Origin: Bacteroidaceae bacterium
GTDB taxonomy: Bacteria > Bacteroidota > Bacteroidia > Bacteroidales > Bacteroidaceae
Assembly (NCBI GenBank): GCA_017536765.1
Contig: JAFXGV010000075.1
Span: 1 to 48,842, forward strand
Direction of reading: 5' to 3'
DNA length: 48,842 nt
Shown here: positions 19,715 through 27,300 of the stretch, in pieces
Numbering within the stretch: position 1 is the stretch's first letter
How the letters are laid out: each line of letters starts with the position of its first letter
Program-made: the position numbers and the translations under genes
Notes under the pieces: generated by a model
Seen by the model: the letters and a program-made list of their open reading frames with translations, nothing else
Databases searched by the model: none
Told to the model about the DNA's origin: nothing

Positions 19715-19822
19715 AAAATTGCAGGTATTCCCGAGGCGCAGCCTATCTTCACCGAAGGTAAAGATAGTGCAAGCCGGCAATAATAAGCGAGCAAAGGGTA
19801 ATGCTACGAGGGCTGCCCTATT

Positions 19823-20665
19823 TTACACAGTTTCGTTAGTAACTCGTTTAATAATCATTTCCTTATACCTTTCATCCAGCTCAACACCCAAACCAATTCT
19901 ACGCAAATTCTCAGCAGCAATAAGCGTCGTACCGCTACCCAAAAACGGGTCTAATACAACATCGCCTTCGTTTGTTGTCATTTTAATAATTCTTTCTATC
20001 ATTGGCGTAGGAAAGACACAGGGATGTTCCGAAATACCCAGCTTATTTTTTGTCATATTATTAACACGGTCGAAATACCAAAAGTCACTTTCCGGGACAT
20101 CATAATTCCAGGTATCCGTTGGATTTCTACCAGAGCCTCCTACCAAACGCTTATCATTTTTTGTAATATACGGTATTCTTATATCGTCTAAGTTGAATTT
20201 GTAACTGTTTATATCTTTAACAAACCATAGTATCGACTCCCATCTTCCACTTAAACGATTTGTGCAATTTTGCATATTATTAAAATGCCATATAATGCTA
20301 TTACGAAGGAAATAACCATATTTCTTGAAGATGAAATATGCTATCGCATCCAACGGAACAATTTCTTTTGTTTTTCCTTTTGGAATAGGAGATACATTTA
20401 AAAGAAAACTGCCATTAGGTGCAAGAATCCTATATGCTTCTTTTGCAACATTATCTATCAAACTTTCCCACTCGCAGAACTCGCGGTTGTCGTCATATAT
20501 TCCATAAGATTTATCAAGGTTATACGGTGGTGATGTTACTATAGTATTTACTATACCGTCTGGCATATTTGCCATAGTTTCAACACAATCGGCGATAGTA
20601 AAGAAAGAGTTCTTTACAGAAAACACATTTTTTTTATTTTCCTTAAAATAGATTTGTTTCTTCAT
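19823..20665 (-). CDS. DNA methyltransferase, beta-class (second of a pair)
   Basis: A 280-residue site-specific DNA methyltransferase. The catalytic motif TSPPY (44-48) comes before the AdoMet motif DPFLGSGTT (239-246 region), the order of the beta class (N6-adenine or N4-cytosine). The segment between them holds the target recognition region. Its 5' end overlaps the upstream methyltransferase by 23 bp, so the two are co-translated. Base composition is AT-rich compared with pyrG. With the nuclease and controller upstream it forms a Type II-like restriction-modification locus. The sequence it methylates cannot be told from here. Confidence 0.9.
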   Translation of the reverse strand: MKKQIYFKENKKNVFSVKNSFFTIADCVETMANMPDGIVNTIVTSPPYNLDKSYGIYDDNREFCEWESLIDNVAKEAYRILAPNGSFLLNVSPIPKGKTKEIVPLDAIAYFIFKKYGYFLRNSIIWHFNNMQNCTNRLSGRWESILWFVKDINSYKFNLDDIRIPYITKNDKRLVGGSGRNPTDTWNYDVPESDFWYFDRVNNMTKNKLGISEHPCVFPTPMIERIIKMTTNEGDVVLDPFLGSGTTLIAAENLRRIGLGVELDERYKEMIIKRVTNETV

Positions 20666-21422
20666 TTTTCAGTCTTTCTATCGCAATTTTTATATAATCC
20701 TTTTCCAATTCATACCCCACAAATTCTCTTCCCAATCTTTTGGCAACTACAGCAGTTGTTCCACTTCCCATAAAAGGGTCAAGTATTAAATCGCCCGGGT
20801 TAGAACCAACCTTGATGATTCTCTCAACCAATTCTTCGGGATACTGGGCAGGATGCTCAGTTCGTTCAAGAGAATTCCCACTTACCATTGAAATTCGCCA
20901 CACATCTGTAGGATTTTTTAATTGGCTCTTGTATCTATCGGGGCGATAATTTAATGCAGGTATTTTAACATCATCAAGGTTAAACGTGTAATTGTCTTTT
21001 TGTTTTGTAAAAAAGAACACATATTCATACCTTGAACAAAAACGTTTGTTTGTTGAACCGCCCCAATCGAAATTCCAAATAATTATATTTTTTAAATACA
21101 TATCTGAAAAATAGTCCAATATCCAAAAAGGCGGGGTTATTACTCCTTTGTCATACCTATTTTTTATGTTAAACCACACTTGACCATCATCCTTTAATAC
21201 TCGCTTTATTTCTTCAATAACATTTGCAAGCATTGTTCTGTAAACCGATTCTTCTAAATTATCGGTATATTTTACCCCTTTGGAGCGGATTTGCCTACCA
21301 CCCTCCCAATTATGACCGTACTGAATATCTATATTATATGGAGGAGATGTAACCATAAGAGACACCGACTTATCCGGTATCTCTTTCATGCTTTCGCTAC
21401 TATGATTGAATATTTTATTCAT
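20643..21422 (-). CDS. DNA methyltransferase, beta-class (first of a pair)
   Basis: A 259-residue methyltransferase with TSPPYN (25-30) and DPFMGSGTT (about 215-223), again beta order. It is clearly related to its neighbour (shared KFNLDD/FNLDDVKIP, NPTD and EHP segments) but differs in the middle, which suggests two strands of one asymmetric site. The frame is open to 21449. The ATG at 21422 is chosen because the TATCTTTG box at 21447-21454 puts transcription start near 21440, downstream of the longer start. It has its own promoter, separate from the nuclease transcript. Confidence 0.88.
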   Translation of the reverse strand: MNKIFNHSSESMKEIPDKSVSLMVTSPPYNIDIQYGHNWEGGRQIRSKGVKYTDNLEESVYRTMLANVIEEIKRVLKDDGQVWFNIKNRYDKGVITPPFWILDYFSDMYLKNIIIWNFDWGGSTNKRFCSRYEYVFFFTKQKDNYTFNLDDVKIPALNYRPDRYKSQLKNPTDVWRISMVSGNSLERTEHPAQYPEELVERIIKVGSNPGDLILDPFMGSGTTAVVAKRLGREFVGYELEKDYIKIAIERLKNEETNLF

Positions 21423-21431
21423 ACAACATTG

Positions 21432-21447
21432 GCATACTACAGTATGC
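21432..21447. promoter_or_regulatory. Palindromic operator at the methyltransferase promoter
   Basis: GCATACT-AC-AGTATGC, 7-bp perfect arms with a 2-base spacer. It covers the last base of the -7 box and the predicted start point. The same palindrome (5 of 7 bp per arm) overlaps the controller start at 24192-24207. A binding site for the XRE controller is inferred. Confidence 0.7.
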
Positions 21448-21454
21448 AAAGATA
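21447..21454 (-). promoter_or_regulatory. -7 box of the methyltransferase promoter
   Basis: TATCTTTG on the minus strand, a perfect consensus, 25 bp before the ATG at 21422. No clear -33 box, which would fit a promoter under regulator control. Confidence 0.65.
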
Positions 21455-21497
21455 GTCTTTTTTATTTAGGATTTAGAATATATAAGTAATTATTGAA

Positions 21498-22298
21498 TTA
21501 TTTTTTCACATTCTCTATAATGCTCAAATATTCTGAAAATGTTATCATTTCTAAAAGAGGTGGATACACCTTTCCTGTTTCTTGGTGCGATTCCATATCA
21601 CCTTCTCGCTGTTTGCGCTTGTGTAAATCACCCACATTATCATAAAACTCATATACATTGTGAGAGGACATTGCAAAAATTCCTTTGATATGAAAAGAAT
21701 CGAACCACCAAACAAAATGAACGGGTATTCCTTGTTGCTCCAGTCTATCCATACACTCTCTCTGACCAAGCATTTTACTTCCGGTATCCAATGTCAACGA
21801 TGCTTCATAATCGTAACGGGTAGATTCGTAAGGAAAAGTGTTTTTTATCAGTTTATTTGCAGATAAAAAAGGAGCTTCTATGTATTTTAGTTCGAAATAG
21901 GCTAAGACCTCCCCTCTCTGTGAACACACTTCCAAATCGGGGAAAGGGTAAGCCTTCTTTTTTACAACAAGCCCTTTTGTTGCCAAATACATTGTAAGGG
22001 CTTTCTCGTACCATTGACCTAATTGTATATCAAGCCCCTTTCTATACTTATTCCGCGGACTCAAATAATATTTGCTATACTCTGAATATGCACTCTTTAA
22101 CTCAGGTATTTGCTCTTTAAGTTCCTTTACAGCAGGGGGTGTTTTTGAATATCTATTTGCATAAAACATTTTTTTATAGCATTCTATATGAAACTCGTTA
22201 AATTCAAGCGAACGACGAAATTTAGTTTCAATATCGTCTGTATGAGTATTACAGAATGCTACCAAATCTTGATATAAAAATATATCTTGTTCCATCAT
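21498..22298 (-). CDS. Putative PD-(D/E)XK restriction endonuclease
   Basis: A 266-residue protein with the core residues of a PD-(D/E)XK nuclease in order: Glu98 (WYEKAL), Pro120-Asp121 (FPDLEV) and Glu136-Leu-Lys138 (AYFELKY). The length and position beside two DNA methyltransferases and a controller support a Type II-like restriction enzyme. The ATG overlaps the stop of the TGT-like gene by 4 bp (ATGA), so translation is coupled. The methyltransferase pair starts 75 bp downstream with its own promoter. The recognition site is unknown. No close family was recognised. Confidence 0.75.
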   Translation of the reverse strand: MMEQDIFLYQDLVAFCNTHTDDIETKFRRSLEFNEFHIECYKKMFYANRYSKTPPAVKELKEQIPELKSAYSEYSKYYLSPRNKYRKGLDIQLGQWYEKALTMYLATKGLVVKKKAYPFPDLEVCSQRGEVLAYFELKYIEAPFLSANKLIKNTFPYESTRYDYEASLTLDTGSKMLGQRECMDRLEQQGIPVHFVWWFDSFHIKGIFAMSSHNVYEFYDNVGDLHKRKQREGDMESHQETGKVYPPLLEMITFSEYLSIIENVKK

Positions 22299-23563
22299 AT
22301 TTTTAATGCTTTTTTTATCGCAAGATAATTAGTATTTAAATTTTTGTCTGGTGTATTTATCAAAAGTTCTATGTAGTTATCTGTATTTGCTTTTATAAAT
22401 TTTATAAGAATATCATATTGAAGAATTGCCTCAAGAAAAATTATTATCTCTGCAAAATAAAAATCCTCTTTGTTGGGCGACGTTAAAAGTTCCTGAATTT
22501 CCTTAATTGAATATCCACAATTAAACCTATAGTCACCATCACTTATATCTTTAATTCTTACATATTCAAGACAATTCTTCTTATTTATAAAATTAAATTT
22601 GTCATCTAATAAAGGTACTAAAATTTTAGCCTTATGCAATCCTCCATCGGACGAACGTCTCCAAGCCGAATGACAATCTGAAGAATTAGCTCCTGCATAA
22701 ACAAGAAAAGGTAAAATATATATATTACCCGCACCTAATACGTGAATATGGCGCGACGTCTTTTCTCTCACCCTTTTAACAAGATTATAGCATATATAGG
22801 CCGACTTAAGGTTTTTAGTAAATCCACGAGGAATTCCCCAAAAATCATTATCGAGAACTCTGGTATTCGCAATACCACCAAGCGCAAATCCACTAAACTC
22901 AGTTCCTATGGTGTTTTCCAAATCAATAATACGCTCTAAATAAGCGATGAAGGATTCATAATCGAAACCGTGCAATGGAGCTAATACAGAATGCTTATAA
23001 CCGTTTAACTTAATTTCTTGCAAGGCTTTAGACAACAACTCAAAATTTATATCATCATCATTGGCTAATTCTTGCCATTTATACATAAATTTTGGATTGG
23101 ATTTCTCTGAAGCTTTGTAAGTATACTTCATTGCCAAATCAAGAGATACAGATAATTCAAACTTATGTTGCTCTGCGAAATCCAGGAAAAACTTTATTTT
23201 CTTATAAATATCATCGTGAGAATTATCTTTTTCCAAGAGGTCTCTTAAAAAATTACCACAACCATTATCTAAAATAAAGCCATTGATAGAAATCTTTGAA
23301 TTACTACTTTGAAATTTGGAAGATGTATATCTTTTTGCCTTAAAATACTCTCTACAAAAATTAACAAAATCATTAGCATCGTCAAATTTATCAATTTGCT
23401 TAATCAACGGAAGATCAAAACAAGTTTTTGCACTACCTGTAAGATAATAGTAGTTTAGCAGAATTCCAATGTTATCCAACTCGAATTTCTCGAGATAATC
23501 GTATAAGCGACTAACGTTTGTTCCGCCACCGCCGAGATTGTTTGTTATGTAGAATTTATGCAT
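22295..23563 (-). CDS. tRNA-guanine transglycosylase (TGT/DpdA) superfamily protein
   Basis: A 422-residue protein that follows the order of TGT motifs along its length. GILLNYYYLTG (33-43) stands for the IILGNTYHL part. FILDNGCGNF (96-105, Asp99) stands for ILTDSGGFQ. SVSLDLAMKYT (138-148, Asp142) stands for MAFDEC. APLHG (195-199, His198) lies at the QGG position. FALGGIA (226-232) stands for YAIGGL. HVLGAGN then GANSSDCHSAWRR (291-303, Asp296) stands for GVDMFDCVLPTR with its nucleophile. The CxCxxC zinc cluster is reduced to single cysteines (C331, C348). A base-exchange role on DNA, as for DpdA, or on tRNA is inferred. It lies in the restriction operon, 10 bp after the 138-aa gene. Confidence 0.72.
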   Translation of the reverse strand: MHKFYITNNLGGGGTNVSRLYDYLEKFELDNIGILLNYYYLTGSAKTCFDLPLIKQIDKFDDANDFVNFCREYFKAKRYTSSKFQSSNSKISINGFILDNGCGNFLRDLLEKDNSHDDIYKKIKFFLDFAEQHKFELSVSLDLAMKYTYKASEKSNPKFMYKWQELANDDDINFELLSKALQEIKLNGYKHSVLAPLHGFDYESFIAYLERIIDLENTIGTEFSGFALGGIANTRVLDNDFWGIPRGFTKNLKSAYICYNLVKRVREKTSRHIHVLGAGNIYILPFLVYAGANSSDCHSAWRRSSDGGLHKAKILVPLLDDKFNFINKKNCLEYVRIKDISDGDYRFNCGYSIKEIQELLTSPNKEDFYFAEIIIFLEAILQYDILIKFIKANTDNYIELLINTPDKNLNTNYLAIKKALKI

Positions 23564-23573
23564 AAGTTTTATA

Positions 23574-23990
23574 TTAAAGTTCGCTACTTAAGCAAATGGC
23601 AAGTTGATTAAAAGATATGGAATTGTCAATAATATATCGGTTTATATCAAGACTGGGATTATTAAGCAAAGCCAGTCTTAACTCTGTTCCTTCTATTGAC
23701 TTTAGGATATTATTTTCATCTCTGAATAAGAAAAACAAAGGCCTGTCTAAATTTGAATATTGAGTGGACAATAATGCTCTAATCGACACTGCAAAATCAT
23801 CGGAATTCCAATATTCACTTGACAACAATCCGTTTTCAATCCTACAAAAAACTATATATGAATGTATATTACGAGTCCTATCAAGCAGTATTTTGTTAGG
23901 TATATATCCTTTTGCAAAATTAGCATCTTCTATACGGAACCGATATTGTTTACACAATGAAAGACATTCTATATTTATATAATCACTCAT
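23574..23990 (-). CDS. Unknown 138-residue protein of the restriction island
   Basis: The product is not recognised. It has no signal peptide or membrane segment, and it looks like a mixed alpha/beta cytoplasmic protein (SYIVFCRI, RPLFFLFRDENN strands). It starts inside the last codons of the controller gene (8-bp overlap) and ends 10 bp before the TGT-like gene, so all three must be made from one transcript. AT-rich like the rest of the island. Possible roles are a partner of the TGT-like enzyme or a modifier of the controller, but the sequence gives no direct clue. Confidence 0.65.
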   Translation of the reverse strand: MSDYINIECLSLCKQYRFRIEDANFAKGYIPNKILLDRTRNIHSYIVFCRIENGLLSSEYWNSDDFAVSIRALLSTQYSNLDRPLFFLFRDENNILKSIEGTELRLALLNNPSLDINRYIIDNSISFNQLAICLSSEL

Positions 23991-24195
23991 GAACCAATTC
24001 TATTATATCGACATTCAAAGCTTTGGCAATCTTTTCTAAACTAACAACCGTAACATTCTTTTCACATCGTTCAATCATACCTATATATGTTCTATGAAGC
24101 CCCGACTCAGCTGCAAGTTTCTCTTGCGATAAGCCTCGCTCTTCTCTCAGTCTTTTTATTTTATAAGCTATAAGTTTTGAAATATCGCTTTGCAT
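23983..24195 (-). CDS. XRE-family controller (C-protein-like) regulator
   Basis: A 70-residue single helix-turn-helix protein (IKRLREERGLSQEKLAAESG...TYIGMIERCEKN), the size and type of restriction-modification controller proteins. These dimerise and bind palindromic C boxes. It is first in the leftward operon. Its start codon lies inside a palindrome that is repeated at the methyltransferase promoter, so autoregulation and control of the methyltransferases are likely. The transcript would have a leader of only about 12 bases. Confidence 0.88.
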   Translation of the reverse strand: MQSDISKLIAYKIKRLREERGLSQEKLAAESGLHRTYIGMIERCEKNVTVVSLEKIAKALNVDIIELVHE

Positions 24196-24207
24196 ACTTT
24201 AGTATTT
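24192..24207. promoter_or_regulatory. Palindromic operator at the controller gene start
   Basis: GCATACT-TT-AGTATTT: the same arms as the operator at 21432-21447 with two mismatches in one arm. It spans the predicted transcription start and the ATG of the controller. A further AGTATAC half-site lies at 24251-24259, next to the -33 box. Confidence 0.6.
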
Positions 24208-24213
24208 TACTTG

Positions 24214-24244
24214 CAAAAGTACAATTAACCGTTATAGGTATCAA
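24214..24244 (-). promoter_or_regulatory. Promoter of the controller-TGT-nuclease operon
   Basis: On the minus strand TTG (24242-24244), 20 bases, then TACTTTTG (24214-24221). It matches the -33/-7 consensus, with the start near 24207. Confidence 0.7.
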
Positions 24245-24315
24245 CACACCATAGTATACAATAAATAAAGATACCTAAATTTTCAATAATTATAAATATC
24301 ACTCCCCAAACAAAC

Positions 24316-24345
24316 ACCTCGGGCGGCCTTGTGGCCGCCCGAGGT
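24316..24345 (-). terminator. Hairpin after the GH27-GH16 gene
   Basis: Thirteen-bp arms (CCTCGGGCGGCC and complement) around TTGT, starting 23 bp past the stop. A weak T-rich tract (GTTTGTTTG) follows on the minus strand. Confidence 0.7.
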
Positions 24346-24368
24346 TCATCTATACAAGCATTAAAGCA

Positions 24369-27300
24369 TCACTTAACCACGGCCTTTTGACCGTCAATCA
24401 CATAGATACCCGCAGGCAGGTAGAATGTGTGGCAACCATCCACCAACGCCTTGATCACGGTGCGGCCCACTATATCATACACCACAACATCTTGGAGCGA
24501 AGCGGTAGAAACCATCACACCACCGTCAACAGCCGACAGCTTCACAGGATTCCTATCCACAACATTTACAATACCCACAGTGCCGAGAGTATTCTCCATA
24601 CCCTTCTTCTGATATACACGTACCCAGTCGAACAATGTTTCGTAGGTATGTGTGACATCGGCATTTGCAGCCCACGAGCCGTTGCCCACACTCTGGTTCA
24701 GTATAATGTGGAAATGGTCATCGAAAGGCCACTGGCCCTTGTTAAGAGCATCGCTCGACGATGATTTATAGTACTGCGCCACCTGTTTGCCATCAACGAA
24801 CCAAACGAGCGATGTTTCGTCCCACTCGAGTGTAAACACGTGGTAACGGTCAAGCGGAGTATATTCGTTGAAGCTCGACTGCGGGTTGCCGGTATTTCCC
24901 AAATTGTATGTCCAGTTTGAGTGAACGGTATGATAGGCCCTTTCCTGCGCATCTATCACCTCCCAGATATCAATCTCGCCATCGTTGGGCCAACCACCCG
25001 ACTGGTCCTCGGGCATCATCCAGAATGCAGGGAAGTTACCTTTCCAACCACTTGTCTTTATGCGGCCCTCGATGCGGCCATACGTAAAGCCGAACTTGCC
25101 ACGGCTCCATATACCGCCTGTAATCATAGGCACGTTATCTACCGACGTGTCGGGGTTGGGTATTGCGCGGGTAACCAACTTGCCATCCTCAATGTACACA
25201 ACCTCCTCGCGGTCGCTCAACCAACGGTTCCAAGTGGCTCCCTGTCGCATACAACGTGACCACCATTGGCTTGCAGGCTGCGTGCCATCGGCTGCGTTGA
25301 ACTCATCGCTGAACACAAGCTGCCACTCGCTGTCGGCGCTGTTTGCAAACTCGGCGATAATCTCAACCTCACCATCTACATACTCGGCAGGCAGCGTCAT
25401 AACATCGGCCGATGCCGCAATCACCTCCTCGCTCCACTGCTTGTTGCCATTTACATACTGCTCGCCCTTTATGTTGTGGCCGTGGCGCACAACAACCTCG
25501 CTTGCTTCGAAGCCCGGAGCTCCGGGCATCAGTTGGAACTGCAATTCAGCCATTGGAGCCAGTGTCATTGGCAGCGCCGAATTATTGGGGGCGATGATGC
25601 TACCGTTGAGAGTATTGAGGTTCAATGGGCAGTTGCCCGTAACTATATTTATAAGGAAATCGACCACCACACCATTGTTGGCAACAATTGCAGTCGAACC
25701 GGCAGGAGATACATCATTTACATCGGCTTTCACACGGGCACGATATACACCGGCAGGCACATTATCGGGGAGATTGTAAAGCGGCAGCACCTTGCCGGCG
25801 GTGGCAACTTCGTTGCCATTGCTATCCTTGCCATTGTATTGAGTGAAGGCCACTAACTCGCTCGAATACGAGGGGAGCCCGTCGCTGTTGAGCAACGCTG
25901 TGAAACGGCCGTCGTTGTTCCAGTCGATATACAAATAGTAGTGCAGGCCGTCGCGGTTGTCATCTACCGAGAGGGTGAGCGAGCGGGGCAATGACAGCAC
26001 CACGGGGGCATCGGTTGCATCCATATAGACCTTGCTACCTGCCACCTCAATGCCATAATCATTGAGCCCTACCGCCAACGAAAGCACTCCGTTGTACTCC
26101 AGGCCTGCAACAGCCTCCTTATCGAATGAAACAGCATATCCGTCAGCAGCCGCATCCTCCTGTGCCTTGGCAAAGAGAGCCTCTATTTGCACATCGCCAT
26201 CCACATATTCGGCAGGCAGCACAAGCACACCATCCTTGCACATATATGCGGGGATTAAATCGTCGCTATACTGCTTTACACCAAACTTTTCGGCATCGCC
26301 CGTGAGATTATGTCCGTGGCGCACCTTCACAACATCGAGCACATAGCCTACAGCAGGCACCACCTTCAATTCAAGCGGCTTGCCAAATGGCACCGTGGCA
26401 GGCAGAGCAGAGCCATCGGCGGCAAGCAGGGCGCCATTCTCGGCAACCACCGAAAGAGCACCATTCGCGCTGTGTACATTTATGCACACATCGCATATGG
26501 CGCCGCCATTCTTTATTATTCCGTTGCCATCCTCGGTGCGGCCGGCGGGGTCAATGGATGCCCAATCGACCTTGTAACGCATAAGATAGAAACCGTTGGC
26601 AAGGTCGGCAGGCAAGGTGAACGAGGGCGGGTTGAGCACATCGGCATTGGTCACACGCACACCTGTGCTGTTGTATCCCACACCCGAGTTCAATGTATGC
26701 TCGGCATACGAGAAGGCCATAATATCGCTATCGGCGGCATATGTACCATCCTCGTTAAGCACCGCATCGAAAGCACCATCCTGTCCGCGGTCGAGATAAA
26801 CAAAACCATTCATCCAGTTACCTGTAAAGCCAAACACGGGCGTGAGCGATTCGCCTGCCATTGCAGTGAAAGCGGCGCCATCTACCTTACTGTATATTTT
26901 AAGCGGTGTGGGCATATCTATCTTCTGGTTGCCATCGGCCGAGCCATTGAGCGACACGCTGTTAAGACGGCGCGAACCGTGTGTATAGTTCATTGTCTTG
27001 TCGAACACCACGGGATAGTAATCCACATCCTCTGTCACATTCTTGGGGATAAGTTTCATACAATCGATATCACCCATCCAATCCCGGTTATAAAGGCGCA
27101 CTACGTTGTTGCCCTTGTTCAGAGTGACATTGACATCCACCGTGCCCACTGCGCTCCAGCTACCACCGTTTGTGGTAACCTCCACGGGAGTGCCATCGTT
27201 CACGCTCACCAGCATCTTGCGGCTCTCGCCCGAGATGAATGAGAAGCGGAGCGTATATTCACCACCCTCTTTGCTATATACATTGCGCCATTGCAGGTCG

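Noticed and set aside
19823-24195. Island as a prophage or integrative element
   Set aside because: No integrase, transposase, tRNA end or direct-repeat boundary was found. Only AT-rich composition and a restriction-modification gene set.
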